Assembly (NCBI GenBank): GCA_002077065.1
Contig: NAJO01000046.1
Location: 248,001-312,000 of the forward strand
DNA: 64,000 nt
Direction: 5' to 3'
DNA from: Cryoendolithus antarcticus
Lineage: Eukaryota; Ascomycota; Dothideomycetes; Cladosporiales; Cladosporiaceae
Shown: positions 43,401 through 53,604 of the stretch, one piece after another
Numbering within the stretch: the stretch's first letter is position 1
How the letters are laid out: every line of letters begins with the position of its first letter
Notes under the pieces: model-generated
Told to the model about the DNA's origin: nothing
The model's database searches: none
The model's input: only the letters and a program-made list of their open reading frames with translations
Position numbers and translations under genes: made by a program

Positions 43401-43568
43401 CCGCCAGCGTACTACGCGGACATTCTGGCTGAGAGGGGCAGGGCTTACTTGTTCACTACGCTGCAGGAAGATCATGGGGTTAGTGAGGGGAGTTTGGTGT
43501 CTGGGGGTGGTGATGAGTGGGATGGAAGTGTGCATCCAGATTTGAGGAATTCGACGTGGTATGTGTGA
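40434..43568 (+). CDS. Argonaute protein (QDE-2-like), RNA silencing
   Basis: An intronless 1044-residue Argonaute, the small-RNA-guided effector of RNA interference. Residues 1-90 are RGG/GR-rich and disordered. The N domain (~105-260), linker 1 (~300-350), PAZ (~360-505), MID (~600-740) and PIWI (~750-1010) follow. MID has the guide 5'-phosphate motif YARIK (residues 696-700). PIWI carries GIDVTHPSPGS (Asp765), IIVYRDGVSEGQY (Asp849) and PPAYYADIL (Asp996), the first, third and fourth catalytic positions; Asp at the fourth is known from active budding-yeast Argonaute. The glutamate-finger position, anchored on the following LxxMV, reads DGDMVNGL, so Asp816 stands where Glu is expected. The C-terminus ends TWYV, close to the usual hydrophobic end. 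No Dicer or RdRP gene lies in this window. Confidence 0.95.
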   Translation: MSDNANRGGRGGRGGFRGDRGGDRGGRGGGRGGNRSRGDSQSGRGGGHLRGGYQSRGGDQARGGGPPRGGGGFRGGPSVDMAVRGGNPDNTPPETGGVYLRDKPILAPDASVTNAENTLVQQTKGKIIDGMPGRTGYGTKGRVIVLRTNYFQLQTAFETNNPEAPLYRYDVDITGDVSRPKRRRLLSQIVADARFNGVSVATDGARIIVTTAKIELGSWATGDSMLLADPSATSPDATGTVPAHVQAARARYTIRFKVDYITSYTLSQMISYLRSTSATAIYDARGDLIQLLNIIMCKRPSTIGDVTAVAGNKFYPNQVHPGKKYMALGGGLTALRGYYSSVRPAVGRILLNLNVSTGAFYNNDSIITLISQSGKGSLSLQEAFIRMLKVEVSYKPSKGDAFTKVKTIIGFAPGPDKKALKRKRFGNSKETRFSYTDASTGKVIDTSVFDYFRTHHGITLAQPDRPVLNVGTRADPQYVPQELCKVLPGQRYGRLLSGDQTTNMLAFAARYPNKNAQSIVDEGLRLMGLQHPDINLQALTVQPFGFSVKTEMLTVPGRILPTPQVKYGKATVNVRNGSWNCDKQTFVRAARFANWAALKLDIGNTPAMVESPNPENLRERDMKNAPGTIDELARYLRNYGIIMGTYGGLGSRRLLETTIENRDANDKILIEIFEFQKKKGCNMLFIVLAKVDKWLYARIKVFGDTKYGIHTICAVGSKLQKGKNQGMYMGNLALKFNIKGGGVNHTVPGAMIAPMDEKTMLMGIDVTHPSPGSSAGAPSIACVVASEDHFLCQWPGSIRKQKGKQEMVGEERRDGDMVNGLVEMVIERLRHWQKKHSNALPAKIIVYRDGVSEGQYALVLEKELPSFETAFKQLYGAQQKWPKMAIIVVGKRHHTRFYPTKQEDADYNERAPDRSSWNCIPGTVVDRGITGRTYHEFYLQAHQGLQGTARSAHYVVIKDDLKFTADALEQLTHNLCYLFSRATKAVSVVPPAYYADILAERGRAYLFTTLQEDHGVSEGSLVSGGGDEWDGSVHPDLRNSTWYV

Positions 43569-43862
43569 GGGTTTGTGAGGGTTCGGGTACGGCCTTGATG
43601 AGGTTGGCCATGTGACGACTGATGAAAGCATATGGATGAGCTGAAATGCGTCTGGGATGGGGATGAGAATCTTGTGTGCGGCACTACGTGATGACGATTG
43701 ATGGATGGGGGAGTTTATTGGATTTGAGACACAATCATTACTGAGATACTAGATTGGGCTTAATGAGAGTTAACGGCAGATAGCACCTGAATTACGTGCT
43801 CATTATCCATCCCTCTCACGAAATCGCGATTGCTGTTTATACCGGTCGCTGGACGCAGCATA

Positions 43863-44306
43863 TCAGCTGTCTGCCAGACCTTTCGTGCGATGCGCTGCTT
43901 GTACGATGCCGTATGCCATATCCTCATCCTCATGCCATGAGCAGGCGGCGAGAACGACCTTGACGCGCTGATCAGCAGACAGAACGCGCTTCCGGGAGTG
44001 GGAGACAAGCTCGGTGTCGATACCGAATTTAGCGCGGGCTGCCCGAACTCCCTGTAGACAGGCGGGCGGACTGGAGGCAAGGGCCTCTGTCTAGTCAACA
44101 TCGACCATCGGCTTTTCATGCGAGGCGATGACCTCGGTACGCGGGATCCAGGCATTCTTGGCGGTCATCGTGGGCTTCCATCGCTCATTCTTGAGGCCGA
44201 CGTTGTCACCGAGCGCGAATGAACACTCGCACTCGCTGTCCTTGAAACGGTTCCCGGAGAAGTGGCACCCTTTCGCCTGTGGGATGGTGTACTGACAGGA
44301 ATTCAC
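43863..44306 (-). CDS. Doubtful hypothetical ORF, possibly spliced or decayed
   Basis: Minus-strand reading from 44306 gives CQYTIPQAKGCHFSGNRFKD and onward, with a TAG at 44091-44093; the same frame continues beyond it with protein-like sequence (GVRAARAKFGIDTELVSHS, then VVLAACSWHEDEDMAYGIVQ) to a TGA at 43863-43865. A 42-nt in-frame intron starting GTCATC and ending TTGACTAG would remove the stop, but its donor is weak. No ATG start is evident at the 5' side, and a first exon may be missing. No family recognised. It may be a decayed gene. Confidence 0.25.
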
Positions 44307-44654
44307 TGTGCGGCCTCTTTCGGCATCAGATAGTATTGAATCGTCGAGGAACTCTCTTTGTCCGGTCCTGCTTGGAGAGTGTTCTAAGCAAATAGAGCCC
44401 TCTCGTCGGTGAGGTGCTGTACGGAGCCTGATCTACAATTCAGTCGATAGTGCCGTGTAGGAGCTGTCGACTAGTCGGAGAGCGCATGGTCCCCATCTGG
44501 CTTAGACGGCTGTTGAGGGATATGTACCCTTTCGCCTGCGGACTGTTGTGCCGAGAGTGACACACCGTCCAGTCTTTGCTTTGGCGAGAAAGCTTTCCAA
44601 TTGTCGGAGAGCAGTTGACATTTACCCCTTTGCCCCAGTCGCACATGATGCGGC

Positions 44655-45323
44655 TCATGAAAGCCACAATGTCGTCCACCCGGGCGGCTCGTTGATCCAG
44701 TGCCTTCCATCCGGGCATACACACCACTGCACTTGCATGCCACTCGCAACCAGTGTGTCATTGAGCTCCGTGCCAAATCGAATGTCTATGACCTCGTCAT
44801 CCTCGGAATGGCACAAAGTAACAGGCGTTTTGACAGCTTGATCGTAAGCTCCCGCTGAAAGCTCGCGCGACACGTCCTTCGGGCGCGGCAGCCAGCTCGG
44901 GAGGCCGATGAAGCCACTTAGTCGCAAATTGCCCGAGAGAAGAGCGTGTATGGCGACCGCACACCCTTGGCTGATACGGCCAAGGATCACTTTGTCCGCA
45001 CCGACGAGGGCTGCCTCGGCGGCAACAATATCCTGGATGCGCTTGACTGATGCTGACATGTCCTGCTCCGCTTCTAGTTCGTGAGGGTCCTCTGTGGTAT
45101 GCATGTCGAGCCACTGTGACATCTCGCCACTGAAGCGTTTCGAAGGGATTACCTCGGCGGTAGGGAAGACCCATTTGACGCCTGGAAGAGCCTCGGGAAG
45201 TGTGCGTTCGTCTGTCGCCTGACTTTCAAAGAGTTCGGATGCGAACTGCTCGGCGGTACTGTCGCGGCCGTGGAGGAAGATGATTGTGTGGGTATGAGGG
45301 GCTGTCGGGTGATGGACTTCCAT
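44655..45323 (-). CDS. Acyl-protein thioesterase/carboxylesterase-like serine hydrolase, apparently damaged
   Basis: A 222-residue alpha/beta hydrolase starting at the ATG at 45323 (MEVHHPTAPHTHTIIFLHGR). TIIFLHGRDSTAEQF is the oxyanion-loop region, VILGRISQGCAVAIHALL the nucleophile region, SEDDEVIDIRFG the Asp, and CPDGRHWINEPPG the His. Two oddities are seen. The family nucleophile elbow GGISQG reads GRISQG, so the first Gly of GxSxG is Arg. After WINEPPG the frame is lost: the expected family ending (VDDIVAFMSRIM) is present in the +1 frame, so one base is missing in the G run at 44679-44681, and the protein ends early with WTTLWLS. The fold would be nearly complete but activity is doubtful. 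A sequencing error in the G run is possible. Confidence 0.65.
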   Translation of the reverse strand: MEVHHPTAPHTHTIIFLHGRDSTAEQFASELFESQATDERTLPEALPGVKWVFPTAEVIPSKRFSGEMSQWLDMHTTEDPHELEAEQDMSASVKRIQDIVAAEAALVGADKVILGRISQGCAVAIHALLSGNLRLSGFIGLPSWLPRPKDVSRELSAGAYDQAVKTPVTLCHSEDDEVIDIRFGTELNDTLVASGMQVQWCVCPDGRHWINEPPGWTTLWLS

Positions 45324-46221
45324 AATGGCGTGGGTGACGGATGCAAGATGTGCATGTCGTTGAAAAGTGACGTCCAGAATGTGGTGTGGAAAGAGATGTC
45401 TTGTAGTGCGCAATAGTATCGGAGGAAATAAGGTTGAGACGACAACAATATGAATCGCTGGAAGAAGAGCTTTGCGCAGGGCTGATCTGTGACATGCGGC
45501 CAACCAGGCGCGACGTACAGGTCAGCAAGCGCATTAGAATTGGTTCTTGAGGACAGCAGGCACACTGTACCACAGGCTACTACAATGCCATGCTCGCGTT
45601 CTGCGATCCTCTCCTGCGACCTTTTCGAGCATCTCGATCGGGGTTTTGCGAACCTATAACCCTTGAGACAGAGTCAGTAGTACAGACGACCATTGCTCTG
45701 TAGCACCTCGCAGAGTTGGGCACTCTTGCGTAGATAAGCGCAGAAGCGGTAGAGTAGTACCGTAGTGGGCGACCATGCGAGAATGCCTGCTGTCGTTTGT
45801 TTGTGTTTTTTCGACTGAACACGAAGCCTGGATTGCCATCCTGTACAAGCAACGGAGTGAGAGGATGAATGTTCGATGATCTTGGTGCCATCTCGAAGAC
45901 GACGGGTCAGTGCAGAGGTCACACATCCACTCTTGATGGACTCTGCAGATTGTTATGCTAATGTCATGCATGCCGTGGGTGCCCTTCTCTGTCTATGCAG
46001 CCTCGGAGAGGATAACACTTGAGCACGAGGTAGTGTGTAACGATCCGCAGCTCTCGCCAGCATATTGATTGTCTGTTGTTGTTGTTGTTGTTGTTGTTGT
46101 TGTCGTTGTTGTTGTTGTTGCAGTGCAGTGTACAGACGCCTAAACCGCGACTTCCAGCCACGGAGAGGGATGCGCGAAGCCTGCCGCATGTGCTTGATCG
46201 GTCAATCATGCATGCTCACTG
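45324..46221. other. Intergenic ~0.9 kb with a TTG/CAA microsatellite
   Basis: Between the serine hydrolase start and the end of the Zn2Cys6 gene. Leu/Cys- or Gln-rich ORFs here derive from the trinucleotide repeat and are not genes. Nothing else recognised. Confidence 0.45.
46075..46120. repeat. (GTT)n/(AAC)n microsatellite
   Basis: About 15 GTT units with a single interrupting GTC. Not inside any supported gene. Such repeats vary in length between strains. Confidence 0.95.
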
Positions 46222-48082
46222 CTACCTTGGCTTGTCCGTGGCATACGCAGTGAACAGGGACTTTGAACGAGCGCTCCCATCATAAAGTGGCAGCGTCATC
46301 TCCCATGGCTCTACAATCCCCTGATCCTCCGGCGGACTCAAAGTCGTTTCACGCGAGCCGTCACTGCTCGTGACAGCAGCCATGCCCGGAACTTCCTCTC
46401 CCCAATTAATGGCCAGATCAACATCGCTGAAGTCATCAAAGACAAAGCCTGTATTTCTGGTACACATGTACGGCGTGTCGATGCTCATTGGAGTATCGGT
46501 TACGGAGAAGGACCGAAGTGGACGAGCTTTCGGCAAGTGCTCGTACGCAACGTCGGGCTGGCTAAGACCTTTGCTGAAGATATGCTGTTTGACATGAGCC
46601 GCCCAGCGGAGCCATCTGCCGATCTGTCAGTGCGGGTTCTTCGAGTGAACGACTGAGATGAAACATGACTTACTTCAGATTATTCCGAGCCCGGAAGTGT
46701 CCCAATGCGAGACCAAGCGGAAGGAAAATTCCAATGTGCCCTTGTGTGCCAGCGTCGGGCTCGACGAAGCTTGGAAAGCATCGACACAAGTCGTAGATGT
46801 AGCTAGTCAGCTCTTCGTCGGTCACTGCACCAGCGATGTCTGACGGTGACGATTGATCGAGATTCTGTCGAAGTTCCCGGATCGCCTTGATCGTTGTTCG
46901 GACATGGAACATGGCAATCCAGTACTGCGAGTGTACATAAGCAGGCAGAAAGCCAGTGAAGCGATACGCGGTAGGCATGGTCCAGTCAGAGATCAGGGAG
47001 GCGTAGGTGGAGAATTCATTCACAGTGACTAAAGTGAATGGCTGCAAGCCATGGGAGTGAATACTGTCATGATAGCGATCAAGCCACTTGCGAAGCTCTG
47101 ATTCGATGCGTTCGCAGTCCATCATGAGCAGATCGGCGTCGAGCAGGGCCATGGGACCATCGTCGTCCAGCTCATCGAATCGCTGAAGCAGACCAGGGAC
47201 TTGGATCGTGACGTCGAAGAGTCCCATACCCCAGTCCTGGCTGGATGCACGAAGTGCAGCTGCTCGCCATTCTGGCGTTGAGTACGGATCGGTTGTACGT
47301 AGCAGGTACGATCGAGCCAGTGAGCCATGTCTGGAGTTGTAGTACAGTTGCAGGGAGATGTCGCTCTTCAGTGAGTCCGGTCCCCGACTGAGCAATAGCT
47401 GTTCTACGCCCATGACGTGGCCGAACCACCCGGGGCCCTGTGTCTTGATTTTGTCGAAAAATTCGCAGACCATGAGTAGACTGGCTGCGGCCAGGATGGT
47501 GTCATCGTGCACACTGGCGGCTTTCGCGACGGCCTTGGCGAGACCACCGAGCGCCTTGCCATACGACTCGACTGAAGCATTCAGTAGCCGTTCGTCACGG
47601 TGAATGTGACCAATCTGCACAAGAGCCAGCGTATTTAGCCCATCGCGCAGGGCCGGATGATCAGCTGCAACCTCCATCATGTCATCCATATACTTGAATT
47701 TTAGACTTTGAGATCGTCCCATCTTGGGCATGTAGATGTCCAGGAAAGTCTGATACATCTGATTCTCCTGCAGGATTGGGCTAAAGATCTCTTGATGAAG
47801 TGCGAAGGTAATGGCTGACTTGGTGGTCTTAGGCTTTGCGATCATCCGCCCGTCAAAGCTATCAACCTTCCAGACATCAGACGAGATCTTGCCGCCATGG
47901 CGACTCTTCGCCTTCTGCACGATCAGTGAGGTCTGATCCTCGAACTCTATACCATTTCGTTCTTTGCGGTAGCCTGGACACTCCACGCCGTGCGTCTTAC
48001 ACTTCTCGCAACCCGGCCGACCCTCGTCGCATCTGATCTTCCTGCGACGGCAGGTAAAGCAGCCCGAAGACCGTGGAGGCAT
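46222..48082 (-). CDS. Zn2Cys6 transcription factor
   Basis: Exons 48082-46674 and 46615-46222 join to 600 residues across a 58-nt intron. The N-terminal binuclear zinc cluster is [20 protein letters not shown] followed by CKTHGVEC, all six Cys present, with the basic RRRK between Cys2 and Cys3, so it should bind CGG triplets. The middle (~residues 90-450) is the helical fungal transcription-factor regulatory domain ([20 protein letters not shown], then [20 protein letters not shown]). The intron junction gives [17 protein letters not shown] in frame. The C-terminus is acidic and Ser/Thr/Pro-rich and may activate. Target genes are unknown; neighbours (hydrolase, SET protein) do not form an obvious cluster. 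Confidence 0.9.
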
Positions 48083-48540
48083 GATTATGTTGTTCTATCA
48101 GAGGATGCTGCTTACTATTGCAGTAGACATAGTATCAACATGACCCCTGCCTGCTATTGGGGCTCAGCTCGCGTTCATTAGCCACATGTGGTGACGTTTA
48201 CGGGTAAAAGCTTGTTGATCCTGCGGTGCGTACCTTTAGTCAGCCTCTGGTCTTGTTGATGGCGTCCATCTCGTTACCAAACATGGAGCGCACACGATGA
48301 GGTAAGCTCAGGAGGAGGCGACGAGCACATTGTGCGATGATGATCCGTCGAGAGGCAATATGTTGCCGTTCATAATGTAGTGCTAGAGCGATAAGGTTAG
48401 GTTCTAACGGTTCGCAAGCGGCCCGGTGTTTCCGGCCCACGACTTATGTAAGAGCACAAAACATATGTGAACTAAAAATCGCCGCAGTCTTAGATTCTCA
48501 TGCAACCTGCCAGTACCTCGAGTCTCCGACAGTGCTAAGA
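48083..48540. promoter_or_regulatory. Divergent promoter, Zn2Cys6 factor and SET protein
   Basis: About 460 bases between two divergent starts. No coding sequence or defined site recognised. Confidence 0.45.
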
Positions 48541-50599
48541 ATGGATGCCGCAGCTACACTCGAGTCCTGGTTCCGCGAGCAGCCAGCCGCGTACCTGCAT
48601 CCCGCTATCCATATCTCTCACAACCATGAAGCAGGTGGCCATTGGCGAGCAGATGCAGCGATCGAAGCTGCAACGCGACTCGTCGTAGTCCCGCACTCGC
48701 TCGCGTTCTCTCATCTGAACGCGTTGGTAGATGACGCCTACCCCATCTTCAAGCAACAACGAGTCGCTCTCGGAGTGGAGATCACAGGCTTCTTCTACTT
48801 AATGTTGCAGTATCTGCATCGAGAGAAGTCTTTCTGGAAGCACTACCTCGATGCTTTACCAAAGCCTGAGGACCAGCATACGACGCCGCTCTGGTTCGAT
48901 GATTCCGTTGATCAGGCTTGGCTAGCAGATACGGATGCTGCCTACACTGCTAGGAAACGACGAGAGGCTTACTTGAAACAGTATGACAATGGCATCGCTG
49001 TGCTTCGTAAAGCGGGGATTGACACGAGTCCCTTGACCTGGTGAGCATTTCTGTAGCAGGTAAGCAGTCCTTTTGTTTGATACGTTGTATAGGGATTTTT
49101 TCCGTTGGGCTGTCACGATGTACACTTCTCGTTCTTTTTCTTCCCGATCCATAGCTCCCCAAGATAGCAAGTACTGGGCTGCTTATAAGACTGGCGCAGG
49201 TGGATCTAGACAAGCAGTGCTCCTGGATCTCTCTCACGCATCTGCGGATGATCGAAACTTCTCGATCCTCTTCCCTGTGATCGACAGCGCGAACCACACA
49301 GTCGATTCGAAGGTGGATTGGACATTCGACCCGGGACGCTTCAGTCTTGCTACTGTAGACTCGATACAAGCTGGTGTAGAGGTCAATAATAACTATGGTC
49401 CAAAGGGCAATGATGAGCTATTGCTAGGCTATGGCTTCTGCATCCCTGACAACCCGAACGACACCGTTATGCTTACACTCAAAGCCCCGAGGAAAGAGCT
49501 GCAGAGTCATCTGCGCTCGTCGCATGCTGGCTACTTCGACGCTTCGAAGCAATGGGACAGTGAAAAGGCGACATTCAAGCTTCGTCGACTGCCACAGCGA
49601 CTTGAGCGTCCTCAGGACATTTTTGCTGAGCTACCTCTACCACTACTCGACCTCCTAACCCTCATCATCCGATCTGAACGCGGTTTACAATTTGAGACAG
49701 TACCCGATATCAGGGCCTACTTGATACAACCCGACAGTCCCGCTCGTCAATACCTCCCGTTCATCGCCCGAATGATCGTCACATCCCTAGTGCCGAAAAT
49801 GCAGAAATTACAAGCTCAGACAGCATACTTGCCATCAACGGGACCGCGAAACTTGAGACAGACGCAAGCAGGTATCTATCGCGATGGCCAGGTGGAGATT
49901 ATAATGCAGACCACGCAAGCCCTACGCGGCTATCTTCGCTCGTTGCGGCCTGGCCATGACATCTCTCGCCTCGCGAACGCAGGATCCAATGGTACCACGC
50001 TGGCACTCCATGATGCCGTTTCGAACTTGGTGACATCGGAGAGAGCCACTCATTCACTGCGATCTGAGTCTGACAGTTTATCTCGTGCCGACTCTCGGTC
50101 CTCTGGTGGTAAGATACTCACACTCGATGAAGTCATCTCCGATTCTGGCCTGCCGGAGAGTGTACTACAGGGGTTCTTGGAGGGCATCGCATCGAGTGCT
50201 AACACAACCAACGTCGCTTATCTCATAGCCGCGGGTTGGGAAGAAGACGTTTGGGTCTTGTTCCTATGCTACACATGGTTGTGGTCATCTTCGAATACAC
50301 CTGCGCCCGCCTGGCTAGAGTCATTAGCTGCCGAGAACAATCCTGTTGCGATCATGGATGGTGCCTCTCCGCAAGCGGACGATACTGGTGGTCAGGGTAG
50401 CTCGGACCTCATGTCAGTGGTACGACAAGCTGCGGCTAGCTCTGGCGAAGACACCATCTGGGGAGACGAGAGGTGGAGTGAAGCTTTCATCGCAGGATTC
50501 GGTGGTAAGGTACTACAGCACCAGGGCTTTGCGATGATGGTCACGAAAGAGGATGGCGAGGAAGAGCAGAGATTGGTAGTGTATCTCCATGGCGCTTGA
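48541..50599 (+). CDS. SET-domain protein lysine methyltransferase (SETD6/Rkm-type)
   Basis: Exons 48541-49040 and 49093-50599 join to 668 residues; the intron is 52 nt (GTGAGC...GTATAG). The start is the ATG at 48541 (MDAAATLESWFREQPAAYLH). The SET domain is of the split kind: RLVVVPHSLAFSHLNALVDD in the first part, an inserted helical region, then LFPVIDSANHTVDSKVDW with the NH motif and VNNNYGPKGNDELLLGYGF with the cofactor/substrate tyrosine. A Rubisco-LSMT-like substrate-binding region follows (LPLPLLDLLTLIIRSERGLQ). Relatives methylate ribosomal proteins or other non-histone targets. The long C-terminal part with low-complexity stretches is not assigned. The substrate is unknown. Confidence 0.87.
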
Positions 50600-50956
50600 A
50601 GTGCGCCTGTGCAACTATAAGCGCAGCTGCAATAGCGGGTTCGTCACATGATACGATTGGGAGAGTTGAGGTGGTCTGTCTGCCGTGAATATGTAAGGGT
50701 CTCACAGATACAATGATGTAGCGCTTCGCTGCTGTGAATAAGCTGATACGACCACATGACGCGTTTCAGACTTCTGGAGAAGCGGAGGTAGATGTCATGG
50801 CACCCATCTTCACAGAGGTTGGACGAAGCAGAGGCCACGTGCGCACACCAGTCTCGGGCGTAGGCATACCAGAATTGCAGTTCATCTGTGATGTTCGGTA
50901 GTGCTGTCGATTTGCGCTGTAAATTTGTTTATCTAATCATCACGACCAGCGCAGCT
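50600..50956. other. Convergent 3' intergenic region
   Basis: Between the 3' ends of the SET gene and the carbonic anhydrase gene. Nothing recognised beyond presumed 3' UTRs. Confidence 0.4.
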
Positions 50957-51848
50957 CTACTGCAGCGTGAAGGTCGATGCACGCGTCTCCTTCCTCGACT
51001 CGTCTTCCTTCGTCTCAACATCGTCCAGCAGTCCGGTGTGCAGATTGTAGATCAGTCCATGGACCTGCAGATCGCGCTCCTTCATCGCCTCGATCACTAC
51101 GGGAATGCGCCTCAGCGTGTCGACACCAGCTTGCACATTCAGTCGTGAGAGCGCTGTGCGCTTCTCTTCGGGCTGCGATGTTGTCAGCGGTCCTCCCCTG
51201 GTAAGCCGGGAAACTGGGATCGTCACTCACATCCTCCAACTTCTCCAGCTCCTCGTGATGCTTCTCCCTCAATATCCTCATAGGCTGCAACCACACATCC
51301 AATATCCCCAACTTACTATTCCCCAACGTAGCATTCACGCCACCGCATTTTGTGTGCCCACAAACCACAATATCCTTCACCTTTATCGCGCCGACCGCAA
51401 ACTCAACCACGCTCAGAATACTCGTGTCGGTCGGACTGATGACGTTCGCAATATTGCGGTGCACGAACAGTGCTCCCGGTGCTTGACCCAAGATAGTGGA
51501 CTCGGGGACACGGCTATCGGAGCAGCCGATCCAGAGGACTTGGGGGGTTTGGCCTTGGGCTGATTTGCCGAAGAAGTCGGGGTTGGCTTTTGTGTACTCG
51601 GCGGCCCACTCTTTGTTAGAGCTTAGACAGGAGTGGTAGGCTTCATGGCCTTTGTCGAGGGTTGCTGGGGAGGGAGTCGGGTTAGTTTGGGGAGCTGTTG
51701 CGGGTTTGTCGCTGCTGTGCTGGCGCGAGGTATGGAAGGTCCGGTGAAGATGCGGTGCATAGGCGACGAGATGTGCGGGTGGCGACCATAGCAGCCGCCT
51801 CGCTGAGCGAATGCTACTTGACGCAAGTCCGCCTGCTCTCGCAGCCAT
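50957..51848 (-). CDS. Beta-class carbonic anhydrase, mitochondrial
   Basis: Exons 51848-51231 and 51172-50957 join to 277 residues; the 58-nt intron begins GTGAGTG and ends ATCGCAG. The enzyme interconverts CO2 and bicarbonate. Zinc ligands are the Cys in LWIGCSDSRVPE, and the His and Cys in VVCGHTKCGGV; the Asp/Arg of CSDSR form the catalytic dyad. RTALSRLNVQAGVDTLRRIP, then DLQVHGLIYNLHTGLL, in exon 2 completes the fold. The first ~40 residues (MAARAGGLASSSIRSARRLL, then HRTFHTS) are Arg/Ser/Ala-rich without acids, a clear mitochondrial presequence. The ATG at 51848 is used because the frame upstream of it has no ATG. Length fits fungal mitochondrial beta-CAs. Confidence 0.93.
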
Positions 51849-52721
51849 ACTGGCGATGATGTCGCGATACTTCTTGCTTGACGGCAAAGATTGAGAAACG
51901 CACAGACATCACTCACCTCCAGCCATCTCTTTCGGATCCTTATTCTCTGGTATTTCGAGTGTCTTGCGTCTCTTGTGTGCACGTGGAGAAGAAGAGTTAT
52001 TTAGCTCAGGACCGGACATGTTGAATATGTCTATCGGCAGCTACCCGGCCAATCAGTGTACCTTGCCGAAACGATGTCCATTGGAAAAGCATTGCTTCGT
52101 TGAGGAGCAAGCTTCTCCGTGGCTTATGCCCACTGCCAATGTCGGGCAGGTGCGACCCGACGTCGACAGCAGGTGCGCTTGGAGATCGCATATGTACGAC
52201 GCTATACAGCCGCGTGAATCCGGTCTTCATGGGAGAGCGACTATTTTCTGCAGCATTCATTACATTACCATCAGAGCGATAGATCCGTCATCCTGGAAGC
52301 TCTTCCCACCGTAGTGGGGCAGATGACACGATGGCGCAGCTATCAGCTATAATTACCTACACTGACTTCAGCTTACATTCATCGCCTATGAAAGTGACTA
52401 TATGCACACGACATCGCCTGACACAGTCATCAGCCCTTTCGCGTATCGTGGCAGAGGCATGATACTGTGCTGACTGATAGCACAAGCATTCTCAAGCACT
52501 GTACTAAGACGAGGCTTGCATCCACAGCACCATGCCACATGAGATGATTTAGGGATCCTAGCGGTAGTCCGTAAATCGCTAGAGTCTGCAGTCAGCCCAG
52601 ACGGACTTGGGCCAGCGGTCTTGGAACAGAGGCAGAAGACTTCAACAAATTCATCCGGCTGCTCCGTACAGGGATCATCTCTCTCTCTCTGCCGCGGCCA
52701 CTCCCTGGCTACGTCGACAAG
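51849..52721. other. Intergenic ~0.87 kb, promoter region of two divergent genes
   Basis: Between the carbonic anhydrase and DUF7053 starts. A (CT)n-like stretch sits near 52678-52692 just before the DUF7053 start. ORFs here are not supported. Confidence 0.45.
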
Positions 52722-53213
52722 ATGTGGCGAACGACCTTCTACAACACCGTCACAACCCCAATCCCCTCCGACGTCAAACCAACAGCAGTCATCAAACGCC
52801 TCCAAGACGCCGACTTCATCCTCTCCACATCCCCCTTCCACATCTCCCATCGCCCTCTCCCCTCAACCCCAACCGGCAAAGAGAACTACGAAATAACAGA
52901 CGCCATAGACGTCCTCCCCTTCGGCCTCTGGAAACGCATCGTAGTCTTCTCGGCGTCATTCGAAGACCACGCCAATGGCGTGAAGAGTCACGTGGAGGCT
53001 CCGGCTGGTGTGGTCATTGACGGCGATTATACCGTCAAGGCCGCTGATGGGGCTGGCGGTGGGGAGCAGGGCGCTATGGTTTTGGAGGAGAAGGTTACGA
53101 CGAGTGTGAGTGTGTTGTTGAAGTTGTTTGTCCAGGCGAATTTGGTGAGCTCGCATCGGCAGAATCACTTGAAGATCATTGAGAAGGCTAGGGAGGATGA
53201 GATTGGAGCTTGA
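52722..53213 (+). CDS. DUF7053-type protein (START-like fold expected)
   Basis: An intronless 163-residue protein starting at ATG 52722 (MWRTTFYNTVTTPIPSDVKP). The opening, the segment FILSTSPFHISHRPLPSTPT and the beta-rich middle (DAIDVLPFGLWKRIVVFSAS, then APAGVVIDGDYTVKAADG) resemble the fungal DUF7053 group, small intracellular proteins with a lipid-transfer-like beta fold. The C-terminal helix (LLKLFVQANLVSSHRQNHLK) is typical. Function is unknown. Gene-end bases run into a short gap before the next gene. Confidence 0.7.
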   Translation: MWRTTFYNTVTTPIPSDVKPTAVIKRLQDADFILSTSPFHISHRPLPSTPTGKENYEITDAIDVLPFGLWKRIVVFSASFEDHANGVKSHVEAPAGVVIDGDYTVKAADGAGGGEQGAMVLEEKVTTSVSVLLKLFVQANLVSSHRQNHLKIIEKAREDEIGA

Positions 53214-53604
53214 ATCGGAGGGCAGAGTGCTTTGATGCCATTTGCTTTTTTCTGCTGGATTGTTGCGACGATACCACGATACGCTGCCACACCTTTACCG
53301 AGCTTCGGCTCTTCCCCATTATTGTTCAACCACGCGCACGCAGATCTTCGTCGTTATTGTTCAATGCACTGATGACAATTACAACTTTGCCACAAAATAA
53401 GGCTCTCGACCGATTGAACAAGTTGCTCATGACGTGGTCAGTGGACACTGCAAGCTCAGTAGCTCTTTCCGTTGGAACAAGAGAAGCTCAGATGAATAAG
53501 TCACTTTCAGCAGACTACAAGAGGAGGTGGTAGACAACACCGCTGTCACTCCAAGCCCTAAGCTGATCTTCACTCGCTTTGACTTGCTCTACTGGCCATA
53601 GACT
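53214..53604. other. Intergenic, nothing recognised
   Basis: Probably the 3' UTR of the DUF7053 gene and the promoter of the two-exon gene that follows. No feature seen. Confidence 0.4.

Noticed and set aside
45324..45503. N-terminal extension of the serine hydrolase with a hydrophobic stretch
   Set aside because: It would begin at a TTG; the first ATG is at 45323 and gives the normal family start.
45953..46285. ORFs with long Leu, Cys or Gln runs
   Set aside because: They are translations of the GTT/AAC microsatellite and have no conserved flanks.
48532..48540. Three extra codons before the SET-protein start
   Set aside because: They begin with GTG; the ATG at 48541 is the first valid start.
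52398..52850. Minus-strand ORF overlapping the DUF7053 start
   Set aside because: Antisense to a recognised coding region and without conserved features.
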